64,000 nucleotides of DNA from JAOTZA01 sp965224065. GTDB taxonomy: Bacteria > Acidobacteriota > Thermoanaerobaculia > Multivoradales > JAHEKO01. The position numbers were made by a program, and so were the translations under genes. Below the pieces are notes generated by a model, which saw nothing but the letters and a program-made list of their open reading frames with translations, made no database searches and was not told where the DNA came from. The DNA lies in contig CBDCYF010000005.1 of assembly GCA_965224065.1 (NCBI GenBank), forward strand, positions 3,224,001 through 3,288,000. Direction: 5' to 3'. Shown here one piece after another: positions 52,207 to 61,467 of the stretch; position 1 is the stretch's first letter; the number at the start of each line of letters is the position of its first letter.

Positions 52207-53181
52207 ATGCATCGGCGTGAAAAAGCGCCCGCTTGCTGCCCCACCTGCCGCGGGTCCGCTCCAGCATTTCGGTTTCTACGGAAGTTCGATCACACCGACT
52301 ACGGGCATTCTTGGTGCCGCCAGTGTGGCATCACCTTTGACAGCAATGTCGACAGAGTTCCCGAACTGTTCGCCGAACTGCCGGGCTCTCTGGGCGATTT
52401 CGCGGAGTCCGAGTTCCGGGCGAGGTTCGTGGAGACGTCTCGTATCAGCACGGAGGCGGGTGTCGTTTACCCCGACTTCGATTTTGCCGACAACGATGAG
52501 CTTCAACGGGGAGTTGCCCGATCAGCGATCGAGAGCATCGCCCCACACTTCCAGCAAGGCGATCGTTTCAAGCTGCTGGATCTTGGTTGCGGGAACGGTT
52601 TTACCACCAGGCTGCTAAACGAGCACTACCCCAACGCCGAGATACTGGGCGTCGACCCCAGTCCTCAGATAGAAGTATTTGCAAAGAGGCTGGGGTTTAA
52701 CGCTCGCCAAGGAACCCTCGACACGCTGAGATTCCGGGACGGTGACTTCGAGGTCGTGGTGATCATCGGGAACCTGATGCTGCACGCCGACCCCTTTGCG
52801 ACCCTGGCAGAGGTGAGAAGAATTCTCAAGCCGGGGGGTGCGGTAGTTTTCGACGTGAGGAACATTCGTTCTGCTAGTCGAATCTTGGCCCGGCTGGCGC
52901 TCAAGTACGGAGCGGACCGTATCGGCAAACGAGCGGCGCATTACCTGCAGCGAAACTTCATCAACATGAGATTCGGATTCAGCAAGGCAGTTGTTCGAGA
53001 CTACTTGTTGCAGCTTGGATTCTCTGACATCGAAGTCTATTCCAAGCCCCCAAGGTTGCTGGGGTTCGCAAATGAGAGCGAGTACCAGAGAGGACTACTG
53101 GGTCGCTTTTGGCGCTTCCTGAACTGGATCGATACCAAGCGAGACGAGCAGGCCTGGCTTCATTTTTCCGGCATTCGGTAA
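52207..53181 (+). CDS. Class I SAM-dependent methyltransferase with N-terminal zinc ribbon
   Basis: A 324-residue protein. Four cysteines near the N-terminus (CCPTC, CRQC) look like a small zinc-binding domain as in sugar and arsenite methyltransferase-like proteins. The SAM-binding signature LLDLGCGNGFTTRLL lies around residues 107-121, and the acidic loop ILGVDPS follows. The motif-IV region is VVVIIGNLMLHADP and the C-terminal strand FDVRNIR. The acceptor is probably a sugar or lipid of the surface glycan. The ATG at 52207, after AGGAAGG, is preferred over a TTG at 52177. Confidence 0.83.
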   Translation: MHRREKAPACCPTCRGSAPAFRFLRKFDHTDYGHSWCRQCGITFDSNVDRVPELFAELPGSLGDFAESEFRARFVETSRISTEAGVVYPDFDFADNDELQRGVARSAIESIAPHFQQGDRFKLLDLGCGNGFTTRLLNEHYPNAEILGVDPSPQIEVFAKRLGFNARQGTLDTLRFRDGDFEVVVIIGNLMLHADPFATLAEVRRILKPGGAVVFDVRNIRSASRILARLALKYGADRIGKRAAHYLQRNFINMRFGFSKAVVRDYLLQLGFSDIEVYSKPPRLLGFANESEYQRGLLGRFWRFLNWIDTKRDEQAWLHFSGIR

Positions 53182-53269
53182 TCTCTTTTTTATCCTTTAG
53201 CCCGCGCCCTCGCTTAACGGCGCGGTCCGGGCACTCGAGTAAGTCGCGCCGGCGAGACGAGCACGGTCC

Positions 53270-54847
53270 CTATGTGTCTTGGTCCGTCCGATCTCTTGCC
53301 CGGACGCGACTGAGGTTGTAGTGCAGCAGACAACCAACGGGGAAGAGAAGTGTGACGAGACCGAGCGTCAGCATCGAGTACAGTGCGAGGTCCGTTATCG
53401 AGGCTCCGCGAGTCTGCCGGAACGAAACTGGGCTGAGCGTCGAGTAAAGGAGATTCCTGGGGTTCAGGTTGTAGCTGGAGATCTGGTCGAAAAGCGATGA
53501 GATCAAAACGAGGGCGTTGAGGGTCTCGGTTTCCAGTCGTTCGAAGTCTTTCTTGAGGCGATCGACCGCAGCAGCGCGGTTTCTCAATGCGGGTCGGGGG
53601 GGCCTTGCCGAAAAAGTGTCTCGCAGGGCGCGATAGTACTCGGTCTGTTTCGTCAAGAGAGCGACCTTGTCGCCCTCCATGATCTGCTGTTTTGTGATTT
53701 GTTGCCGAAGCTCCGCATCCTGGTTTCGTGTGGCCATGTTGAGCAACCGGTCCAGAAAGGGATCGTTGAATTGAGACACATAGGTCGTAACGTCCTGAGG
53801 AGGACCTGAGCCGTTCCCCTCTACGCCGTGCGGCGCTCCGGATCCTCCTTGGTCCAGAAAACGTGTGATGGCGTCCTCGAGGACCTGAACCCTCTCCTTG
53901 GCTTCCTCTAGCTCGAGCATCGAGTTGAAGAGGCGATTCTCGAGGTAGATGCTGACTATCTCGGAATCGCGCGCGAGTTGGGTTTGTGCGATCAAGCTGA
54001 TGAGGGGGTCGAGCTTGAATTGTCGAAGCTCATCCAGGCCTGCTTTGATATCGGCTAGCGTGACTCGTTCCTCACCGGCGAAAATCGTATGTGACCCCGG
54101 GAGGGACTCGAGTTCCCCGACGTTCTCGAGAATCCTCTCGATGTCAGTGCGGAGCAGATCGGCGGCGATGAGGTATTCGCTGCTCTCGAAAAGTCCAACC
54201 TGGATGATCTTGGACGAGTACAACGGAATGTTGTACTGCATCGCTCCTTTGCGGACTTTGGCCCAATCCGCCCATGAGCTCAGGATCTCCGAAACAACTT
54301 TTGACTCGACTTCAGGCGGGATAGCGGTCACGCCCCCGGGTCTCTGAAGTTGGAGCTCGTACTCCGGGCTTGCCAGCTCTTCCTTTTTTGTCTTGAACGT
54401 TGCCTCGATTCTCGAACGGTCCACCGGGCTGAGTTTCACATTGGAAAGCTTGGCCTCGTACTCTCTCATCAGGAGTTCCAGCGCGGTGCTGGTTTCGTAG
54501 ACAAAGACGGAATCCGCGAACTCTCGGTATCTGAAGAACCGATCCAGGTTATTTGCCTCGAATACTTGTTTCAGCACGGGATCCGACGTGATGTCGTGGG
54601 TGCTGAACTTGATGTCGCTGGGATAAAGTCCGTTTTGTGCGCCTTCGAACTCGAGCCGGAACCGCAGAGCAGTGATTCGATTGCTGGGCGCGGCCAGGTA
54701 GGCGACGATACCGGCAACGGCTACGATCAGTGCCGCCACGGCGAGCGTCACCACGAAGGCCCTGCGATAACCCCATAACAGCCGAACGGCGTCGGAGACA
54801 ACCATGGGCTCTCCGTAAGAGCTCCTTGGTCGCGGTTCGCTTGTCAC
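53270..54847 (-). CDS. Chain-length determinant-like (Wzz family) membrane protein
   Basis: A 525-residue protein. The GTG at 54847 is preceded by GGAGG nine bases upstream. A transmembrane helix near residue 35 (VVTLAVAALIVAVAGIVAYL) and one near the C-terminus (ALYSMLTLGLVTLLFPVGCLL) bracket a long periplasmic part with coiled-coil segments (LELEEAKERVQVLED). This is the Wzz/BexC-type polysaccharide co-polymerase layout. The tyrosine-kinase domain of the Wzc type is absent. It probably sets polymer length together with one of the Wzy-like proteins, most likely the divergent neighbour at 55079. Confidence 0.82.
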   Translation of the reverse strand: MTSEPRPRSSYGEPMVVSDAVRLLWGYRRAFVVTLAVAALIVAVAGIVAYLAAPSNRITALRFRLEFEGAQNGLYPSDIKFSTHDITSDPVLKQVFEANNLDRFFRYREFADSVFVYETSTALELLMREYEAKLSNVKLSPVDRSRIEATFKTKKEELASPEYELQLQRPGGVTAIPPEVESKVVSEILSSWADWAKVRKGAMQYNIPLYSSKIIQVGLFESSEYLIAADLLRTDIERILENVGELESLPGSHTIFAGEERVTLADIKAGLDELRQFKLDPLISLIAQTQLARDSEIVSIYLENRLFNSMLELEEAKERVQVLEDAITRFLDQGGSGAPHGVEGNGSGPPQDVTTYVSQFNDPFLDRLLNMATRNQDAELRQQITKQQIMEGDKVALLTKQTEYYRALRDTFSARPPRPALRNRAAAVDRLKKDFERLETETLNALVLISSLFDQISSYNLNPRNLLYSTLSPVSFRQTRGASITDLALYSMLTLGLVTLLFPVGCLLHYNLSRVRARDRTDQDT

Positions 54848-55078
54848 TGTCCAAGTCCTCCGTGTGTGGTCGAGTCGCGAGCCGCGCCGGGATCTGGCGG
54901 GCGCGAAGTTGAGGCCGAGAGTATGACATGAGATGAACGCCGGGTTTGGCGCGCTGCGCGTCGGTCGGCACATCTGCCTCGCGGAGGCTACGGATAAGAT
55001 GGGCTAAAAGACGGGGCTCAGGCCATCGTCGCGACCCAACATGCCCGCAGAGAACACGCCAGACTTGTCGAGGAGAAA

Positions 55079-56548
55079 GTGATCCTCGACGCTGGGAGCA
55101 CGGCTCGGAGCACCGGGCTGGGACGGGTTCTGCCCCTTGGCTTCCTCGGGTTGGTTTTCGTCAGTTTTGTCAGCTCGGCGATCTTGATGGTCCGGTTTGG
55201 CAGCGGCGTGGGCTGGCTCTGCTTTGCTGCGAGCGCGGCCCTGCTTGCGGTTACCCTTGCTGTGCTTTTCCGGTTCCAAGTGGAGGCCGCGGAGCCAATC
55301 TGGTTTGTGCTCCTGAATGTCGTGATCGGCATCACCGGTAAGGCTTTCTATGTGTCTCTCGGACCGCCAGATGGGGTCGACTTCTTGTTACGCGGGCTCA
55401 GCCCGGCCGATTTGTTACCGGCGGCTCTGGTTGCTACGACCGGCATGTCCCTTCTTGCCCTTGGTTACTTGGTGGGCGCTATTCGGTGGAAGCTCCCCGC
55501 GGCTCGGTGGCTCAACGCAAAAGAATGGGGGGCGTCGCGATTTGCGATCGTCGTGCTAGCGCTGGTGCTGGTCGGGGTAGTCTCTTTCGTTGTTTTCGCT
55601 GCGCGCGTGGGTATTTCTTATGAAGGCCTGGGCGATCTGTCTTCCAAGAGGTTTGTCGAGCTTCAGGATACGACCCAGCGAGGCTCGCTTGGCTACCTGA
55701 GGTGGGGTGCGGCTCAGCTCGAGATCGCTTTCTATCTGGTCTTTCTTCGTTGGGCGCACGCTGGTAGGAGGTTATTCACATTTTCCGGGGCGACGGTTGT
55801 CTTGCTGGGTCTTCTGGCTCTTGTTTTTCCCTTCTTCACCAGCAGCCGGTGGACCATTTTGATGTTGGTCGTGCGTGTTTTCCTCATTTGGTTCTGCTTG
55901 GGAAGACGGGTCCGGCCGGTCCACGCGGTGGCCATGATGCTGACCGGCATGATGCTTTTGAGCTCGATGCTCGCCTTTCGGCGCAACGTGTCAGATTGGG
56001 CGGGTGTGTGGGAACACTTGGGCGCAGAAGAGTTGCTGCAGGCGACAGTAGGCCGGCGGCATTTTCTGGACCTGTCCAAGACCGCACATATCATTGAGGC
56101 TGTCCCGGACACTCTAGAGCTCCAGTACGGGAAAACGCTGATCAGTTGGCTGGTGGCTCCGGTCCCTCGATCCAGTTGGCCGGGCAAACCGCCGATTCGG
56201 CAAGGCGCCGATCTGGGACTCAAAATCTTTGGTCAACCCCGGAGCGGAGTGCCACCCGGGATCGTTGCCGATCTGTACTTGAACTTCTCCTACCCAGGGG
56301 TCTTTATGGGCCTTCTCGTGGTCGGTGTGTTTTTGCGCTCGCTCTACGTTAGTTTCCGGCCGTTTTTCCCGAACCCCGCCTTTGTCTTGATCTACACGCT
56401 CCTGGCCACCCGATTGGGTCTGGAGATGTTGGGGACATCCGTTTCCGGAGCCATTGTGAGGTCGCTTCAAGACTTGGCGCCGGTGCTTTTGTGCTTGCTG
56501 GCACTAGGGTGGCGCCATGCGCCCGAGAAGCCGGCACAGTTTGAGTGA
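55079..56548 (+). CDS. Oligosaccharide repeat-unit polymerase-like (Wzy) membrane protein
   Basis: A 489-residue polytopic protein with about ten membrane segments. It differs from the ligase-like genes: the loop KPPIRQGADLGLKIFG and RSGVPPGIVADLYLNFSYPG matches the Wzy-type oligosaccharide repeat-unit polymerase family. It would polymerise lipid-linked repeat units in the periplasm. The GTG at 55079 has AGGAG only three bases upstream, a tight spacing; a later start is possible. It is divergent from the Wzz-like gene and convergent with a sulfotransferase. Confidence 0.82.
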   Translation: MILDAGSTARSTGLGRVLPLGFLGLVFVSFVSSAILMVRFGSGVGWLCFAASAALLAVTLAVLFRFQVEAAEPIWFVLLNVVIGITGKAFYVSLGPPDGVDFLLRGLSPADLLPAALVATTGMSLLALGYLVGAIRWKLPAARWLNAKEWGASRFAIVVLALVLVGVVSFVVFAARVGISYEGLGDLSSKRFVELQDTTQRGSLGYLRWGAAQLEIAFYLVFLRWAHAGRRLFTFSGATVVLLGLLALVFPFFTSSRWTILMLVVRVFLIWFCLGRRVRPVHAVAMMLTGMMLLSSMLAFRRNVSDWAGVWEHLGAEELLQATVGRRHFLDLSKTAHIIEAVPDTLELQYGKTLISWLVAPVPRSSWPGKPPIRQGADLGLKIFGQPRSGVPPGIVADLYLNFSYPGVFMGLLVVGVFLRSLYVSFRPFFPNPAFVLIYTLLATRLGLEMLGTSVSGAIVRSLQDLAPVLLCLLALGWRHAPEKPAQFE

Positions 56549-56596
56549 TGCCCGCGGCCGGATAGCGGTTGTCACTTACGGGCTTGTTGCGAACTT

Positions 56597-57454
56597 CTAC
56601 AGCTCGCCGAGCCTTTCCAGGCCTTTTGTCGTCAGTCGGATGACGGCATCGCGTGTCGACGCATCGAGTTGAGCTTGTCCCTTGCCGATGCTTTTCGCGG
56701 AGACCGATCGCACTGCCCGTGCGAGTGCCGCCGAGCGGATATCAACGCCGAGATAGGTGCAGAGATCGCCCAAGCGGCTCTCGGGAGCCGTCACAAAGTC
56801 CTCGTAGCGAATCACCCGTGCTTTGCCGGGCTTCATCTCTCGAAACGCTGCTGCGGCCGACCCGACGCAGGCGTTCCACTGCCGGGCGCAAATCTCCGCT
56901 AGCGATTCGGTTCCCAACCGCCTGTCCATGCCATCGATTCGCGGGCCCCAGCTAGCCATGCGGTGATCGGCCGCCAGCAGTTTGTGCATCCGGTTTTTGA
57001 GAAACTTCCAAGCGTAGTAGGGGGTATCCGTCAACGGCACGAACCGTGCTTTCCGCAGGGTGTATCGAAGATCGAGGGGCGCGCGCCAGCGGATGATCGC
57101 GGAAGCTACTGCGTCTATGGGTTGACGATGGATAAAAAGATACCTTGCGTCCGGCAGAGCCCGATCGACAAAGGGCACCCGGAGTGAGTTCGCACAGGTT
57201 TTTTCCACTAAGTGGCTCAGATCGTTGGCGCGCGCGCACCGGTCGAACTGGCGTTGAATGTAAGTAGCCACCTTGCGGGTCGCCAACTCGGCTGGAAACT
57301 CGTCTGACGGCCAGCGTGCGTTACCGTGCCGCCAGATGTAGTTGATTTCGTCACATGGCCAAGTGCCAAAGCCGGGAAGGCCGCACAACACGTCGCGCAG
57401 CATGTTGGTGCCTGAGCGCGGCGCGCCAATGATGATGACTTTTTGATAGTTCAT
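56597..57454 (-). CDS. Sulfotransferase
   Basis: A 285-residue protein. The PAPS loop IIIGAPRSGTNMLRDVL lies at residues ~7-23, and the 3'-phosphate motif FIHRQPIDAVASAI near residue 107. A C-terminal RYEDFVTAPESRL matches the conserved block of Sulfotransfer_1-type bacterial enzymes. The ATG at 57454 lies four bases after the stop of the upstream GT4 gene, so the two are co-transcribed. It is the third sulfotransferase of the locus and is more similar to the NodH/Stf-like group than to the first one. Confidence 0.9.
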   Translation of the reverse strand: MNYQKVIIIGAPRSGTNMLRDVLCGLPGFGTWPCDEINYIWRHGNARWPSDEFPAELATRKVATYIQRQFDRCARANDLSHLVEKTCANSLRVPFVDRALPDARYLFIHRQPIDAVASAIIRWRAPLDLRYTLRKARFVPLTDTPYYAWKFLKNRMHKLLAADHRMASWGPRIDGMDRRLGTESLAEICARQWNACVGSAAAAFREMKPGKARVIRYEDFVTAPESRLGDLCTYLGVDIRSAALARAVRSVSAKSIGKGQAQLDASTRDAVIRLTTKGLERLGEL

Positions 57455-57458
57455 TCTG

Positions 57459-58703
57459 TCAGGTCGTTGAGGCGTTCGCCACATGCATCAACAAGCTCTC
57501 GATGCGGCTCGCCTGCACCTCGCGGGTGTATTTCTTGAGATACGTAGAGCGACCATTTGCGCCCAGCCGCGCTCTTTCCTGCGATGGCATCTCGTAGAGC
57601 TGGCGGACTGCCGCGCTCAGCGAACGCGGGTCTCCGGGTGCGCAACAAAGCCCCGCGCCGCTGTCGCGCACGACGGCGGCCGCCGAGCCTGTGATGCCGC
57701 AGAGTATGGGGCGGCCGCATGCCAGATAGGCCATGATCTTGGAAGGAATCTGGCGCTCGAACATCGGGTCCGGCTTGAGATGGGTGAACAGGACGTCGGC
57801 GATGGCGTAGAAGCGGTGGATCTCGCTCATCGGTTGGTGGGGAATAAAGTGGACGTTGCCGATCTTTTGCTCTTTGGCCAACATCTCGAGGCGGGCGGCG
57901 TCCTCACCGGCGCCGATCAACACAAACTGAAGGTCCACGAGATCTCGCAGCAAAGAGGCGGCATCGAGCACAGTTTCCAAGCCCTGCGCGGGTCCCAGGG
58001 TCCCGCCGTAGACAATGTTGAACTTGCCGGCGAGCCCATGTTCTCGAGCCAGGGACGGATCGGGCTCGACGGGAAAAAAGAGATTCTCGTCCGCCCAGTC
58101 GGTGATGACCTCCAGCCGGTCGCGCTCGATGCCCTTCTCGATGAGCCTCTCCTCGATCCCCGGTGAATTGACGCAGATCAGAGCGGCCTGGCGGTTGACT
58201 GCTCGATCCAATCGCTGGATCGCCTTGCGCATCCAGGGTTTGAGAGGGGCGCCGACCGCGTCCAGGGCCTCCGGCCACAAATCTGTTATCCAGTAGACCA
58301 CGGGCGCGCGGTGTATGAGCTTGAGCGCCCGAATCGGTAGCCAGTTTGTCAGTGGTGGCAGATAGACCAAGATCACGTCGGGGCGAAAGTTGCGAGTGAG
58401 CCAGGTGCCCAGCGTGGCCGATGAGAGCGCGAATGAAGAGTAGTGTGCGGCGCGCCGGCGCGCGGAGAGGCTGTGGTCGGTATAGAGCGGGAGTCGAAGT
58501 ACTCCGACCCCGCGTACGTCGTCCCACTGTCGCCACCGCATTTTGTAACCGTCATAGACGCGCCCCACCGGATGGTTGGGAAAGCCTGTGATGACCTGAA
58601 CCTGATGCCCCCTCTCTTGGAGAAACTCCGCCACCGCCGCCAGATTTGTGGGTGCGGAACGGGTCTCCGGCCAGTAGAACTGGGTCAGCAGAAGCACTTT
58701 CAC
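57459..58703 (-). CDS. Glycosyltransferase family 4 (WbuB-like)
   Basis: A 414-residue GT-B glycosyltransferase of the WbuB/colanic acid group. The N-terminus MKVLLLTQFYWPETRSAPTN and the segments VITGFPNHPVGRVYDGYK and YGGTLGPAQGLETVLDAA are characteristic. The donor site includes PSKIMAYLACGRPIL. WbuB-type enzymes often add fucosamine or related amino sugars. It is upstream of the sulfotransferase gene and divergent from the DegT aminotransferase gene, about 85 nt away. Confidence 0.92.
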   Translation of the reverse strand: MKVLLLTQFYWPETRSAPTNLAAVAEFLQERGHQVQVITGFPNHPVGRVYDGYKMRWRQWDDVRGVGVLRLPLYTDHSLSARRRAAHYSSFALSSATLGTWLTRNFRPDVILVYLPPLTNWLPIRALKLIHRAPVVYWITDLWPEALDAVGAPLKPWMRKAIQRLDRAVNRQAALICVNSPGIEERLIEKGIERDRLEVITDWADENLFFPVEPDPSLAREHGLAGKFNIVYGGTLGPAQGLETVLDAASLLRDLVDLQFVLIGAGEDAARLEMLAKEQKIGNVHFIPHQPMSEIHRFYAIADVLFTHLKPDPMFERQIPSKIMAYLACGRPILCGITGSAAAVVRDSGAGLCCAPGDPRSLSAAVRQLYEMPSQERARLGANGRSTYLKKYTREVQASRIESLLMHVANASTT

Positions 58704-58789
58704 GGGGTCGGATCTACCTTTTTCCTGCCGGGCGAGCGCTCGGCGTGTTGTAGTCTAGTCGACCCTTGAAGGAGCCCGGGGAGGTTCGA

Positions 58790-60004
58790 GTGGAGCGAGC
58801 ACAGGTGAGAAAAAAAAGGCCATCCGTCTACGCCGAGCCGGAGAGCTGGCCGGTGTTTGAAGAGGACGAGATCGAGGCGGTCGCAGAGGTCCTCCGTTCA
58901 GGACGGGTCAACTACTGGACGGGCGAACAGAATCGGCTGTTCGAGGAGGAGTTTGCCAAACGAGTCGCAAGTCTCCACGCCATCGCGCTGGCCAACGGCA
59001 CCTTGGCATTGGAACTGGCTCTCCACGCTATCGGGCTTCAGGCCGGAGATGAAGTGGTGGTTCCGGCGCGGTCTTTTTTTGCCACGGCCTCCTGCGTTAT
59101 CCGAATGGGGGGGCGGCCGGTTTTTGCCGATGTCGAGCGAAACAATCAAAATCTGAGCGCCGCCACTGCGGGCTCAGTGCTGACCGACAAAACTCGAGCT
59201 GTGATTTGCGTCCATCTGGCCGGTCATCCCTGCGACATGGACCCTCTGCTCGAATTGTGTCGAGATCGCGGGCTCTATCTGATCGAGGATTGCGCGCAAG
59301 CACTCGGCACGCTCTACCGGGGGTCCCCGGTCGGCTCGATCGGAGACATCGGGTGTTTTTCCTTCTGCCAGGACAAGATCGTAACGACCGGTGGGGAGGG
59401 TGGCATGTTGGTCACGGGAAGGGAAGACCTGTGGCGCCCGGCTTGGGAGTACAAGGACCATGGGAAAAGCCACGATGCGGTTTTCGCCCACGAGCATCCA
59501 CCAGGCTTCCGCTGGCTACACGCGAGTTTTGGCTCCAACTTCCGGTTGACCGAGATGCAAGCCGCCATCGGGCGCCGCCAGTTGAGCAAGCTCGATGATT
59601 GGGTGGAGAAGCGACGCCGCAACGCGCGGATACTGCATGACGGGCTGGCCGGCCACTCCCTTCTTCGAGTCCCCTTTGAAGAAGAATATGCCCACCACGC
59701 CTTCTACAAGTTCTACGTATTCGTGCGTCCGGAGAAACTCGCCGACGGGTGGAGCCGCGACCGGTTGATCGACGAGGTCAACGACCTGGGAATTTCCTGT
59801 TTGAGCGGCTCCTGCCCGGAGATCTACCGCGAGAGTGCCTTTGCCGGTGGCCCCTTTGAGCCGTCCGAGCGGCTACCCAACGCTCGGGAGCTGGGTGAGA
59901 CATCGTTGATGTTCCAGGTTCACCCCACGCTGTCCGAGGAAACGACGCGCCAGCGCGTCACGGTGCTGTCTGCTCTTTTTGATCGGGCCCTAAAATCGTC
60001 GTAG
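58790..60004 (+). CDS. DegT/DnrJ/EryC1/StrS sugar aminotransferase
   Basis: A 404-residue PLP-dependent aminotransferase that converts a 4-keto (or 3-keto) NDP-sugar to the amino sugar. The PLP lysine is K196 in FCQDKIVTTGGEGG, and the substrate region has LIEDCAQALG and FRLTEMQAAIG. I chose the GTG at 58790 with GGGGAGG five bases upstream; a TTG at 58766 adds eight residues. The neighbouring 4,6-dehydratase gene supplies the expected keto-sugar, so a PglE-like role is plausible. It is convergent with that dehydratase gene. Confidence 0.92.
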   Translation: MERAQVRKKRPSVYAEPESWPVFEEDEIEAVAEVLRSGRVNYWTGEQNRLFEEEFAKRVASLHAIALANGTLALELALHAIGLQAGDEVVVPARSFFATASCVIRMGGRPVFADVERNNQNLSAATAGSVLTDKTRAVICVHLAGHPCDMDPLLELCRDRGLYLIEDCAQALGTLYRGSPVGSIGDIGCFSFCQDKIVTTGGEGGMLVTGREDLWRPAWEYKDHGKSHDAVFAHEHPPGFRWLHASFGSNFRLTEMQAAIGRRQLSKLDDWVEKRRRNARILHDGLAGHSLLRVPFEEEYAHHAFYKFYVFVRPEKLADGWSRDRLIDEVNDLGISCLSGSCPEIYRESAFAGGPFEPSERLPNARELGETSLMFQVHPTLSEETTRQRVTVLSALFDRALKSS

Positions 60005-60038
60005 CCGGTTGGCCGGGCCTGGACGGCGGCGTCGGAAC

Positions 60039-60067
60039 GGTCAAAAGCGTTCGCCGCGGTTTTGACC
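60039..60067. terminator. Bidirectional terminator between convergent genes
   Basis: GGTCAAAA (60039-60046) and TTTTGACC (60060-60067) form an 8-bp stem with a GC-rich inner part. The A-tract and T-tract sides give both convergent genes, the aminotransferase and the dehydratase, a terminator-like structure. Confidence 0.7.
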
Positions 60068-60072
60068 TTTGC

Positions 60073-61278
60073 CTACATCTTGGAGTCGAGAAATTTTCCG
60101 GTCTCCTGGTGTTGGAACTCGGGCAGCAAGCTCGTGAGCTGGCCCAGAATCTCGTCGCGTGTCCAGCGTCCGTTGGCTCGCATGGTGCGGATCGCGGTTA
60201 GAAAGCGGTCGAGGGGAGGATCTTTGTCGACGGCCGGCCAGCAAACGACCCCGATCTCCGAATAGCGGTCGACGTCGACTTTTTCGTCCGCCATATAGAA
60301 TTCCTCGATCTGCTTTTCCCCCGTTGTGTCACTGGTGAAGAAGTAACACGGCCAGAGACCCTTTGCGGCAAGAGGCTCGACCTGGCTGCGCGCCTCCTCT
60401 TCGGTCTCGCAGGGATGAGCGCGGTAACCTTGGGCACGGAGGAACCTCTCCGCGATCGTACGGAAGTTCATTGCCTCAAAATCTCGAGTGACATTGGGGT
60501 AGAAGGTCTCGCGGTTGTTGCCGAGCAGACAGGCCATGAGGCACAGGTCGGCGGCCTCCGAACCGGTAATAAAGTAGCGTTCTACATCTTGGGGAGCGGC
60601 GAGCGGCTGACGCTTTGCCAGCCTTTGGTGGAAACCGTGCAGCAGGCTGCCGTCGGAGAAGGCGACGTTGGCGAATCGGGCCGACGAGATCTCTATGCGG
60701 CCGGCGGCGCGAGCCAGACAGCGCTCCATCACTCGTTTGGTGGCTCCCATGGCGTTGGCCGGGTTTGCCGCCTTGTCCGACGATACGGAAAAGTATCGCC
60801 GCGCACCCATCGCGCAAGCTTGATCGATCGAACTCTCCGTGCTGAGGACGTTGACCACGAGCATCCGCATCAGAGTAAAGGCGTCTTTCTCGCTGCGAAC
60901 GTGCTTCAGAGCCGAGAGGTTGACGACGAAGTCGTACCCGGGTGAAGTCCCGACAAAGCCATCAAACTCTGGTTGACTGATGTCGAGTGGCAACGTCCTG
61001 AAATCGCCATCGATATAGCCGTAGGAGCTCCGGATGTCGCGGACCAGCTCGACGAGGTTGTTTTCGCTCGTATCGACGACATGAAGACGCGCCGGCCGGC
61101 GGCGAAACAAGGCCTTGACAACGGCTTGACCAATCGAGCCCGCTCCCCCAAGAACGAGAAAAGACGATTGGCGGATCTGCGCCGTGAGAGCGTTCTCGGC
61201 AGCCTCGAGATCGTGGGCGAAAAACCTCCGTTTTCGGCCCAGGATGGACAGGATTTCACGTTCGGACACCATAGCCAT
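60073..61278 (-). CDS. NDP-sugar 4,6-dehydratase (CapD/PglF-type, short form)
   Basis: A ~401-residue extended SDR enzyme lacking the membrane region of long CapD/PglF. The NAD-binding loop is GGAGSIG (residues 44-50). The active site has SSDKAANPANAMGATKR, where Met177 replaces the usual SDR Tyr and K181 is kept; this Met form is typical of the FlaA1/CapD/PglF group. It likely turns UDP-GlcNAc into UDP-2-acetamido-4-keto-6-deoxyglucose. The start is uncertain: 61278 or 61272 fit the family, while an ATG at 61326 has AGG upstream. With the DegT and NeuD-like proteins it forms a possible bacillosamine route. Confidence 0.9.
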   Translation of the reverse strand: MAMVSEREILSILGRKRRFFAHDLEAAENALTAQIRQSSFLVLGGAGSIGQAVVKALFRRRPARLHVVDTSENNLVELVRDIRSSYGYIDGDFRTLPLDISQPEFDGFVGTSPGYDFVVNLSALKHVRSEKDAFTLMRMLVVNVLSTESSIDQACAMGARRYFSVSSDKAANPANAMGATKRVMERCLARAAGRIEISSARFANVAFSDGSLLHGFHQRLAKRQPLAAPQDVERYFITGSEAADLCLMACLLGNNRETFYPNVTRDFEAMNFRTIAERFLRAQGYRAHPCETEEEARSQVEPLAAKGLWPCYFFTSDTTGEKQIEEFYMADEKVDVDRYSEIGVVCWPAVDKDPPLDRFLTAIRTMRANGRWTRDEILGQLTSLLPEFQHQETGKFLDSKM

Positions 61279-61467
61279 GCGGCCGGAATGAGTCGAGTGG
61301 CGACGCAAGGACCGGCCGACGTGCATGATATACCTGACGAATCCGGGAGCATGTGTCTTTTGTTGGTTCCCTTTCGCCGTTGGTTCGGGCATGATTCGGT
61401 CTGACGGCCGTCTTTAGCGGTGCTGGCTTTCAAAAGCGCTGCTTGGCCTTTTCGGAGAGTTAGCACT

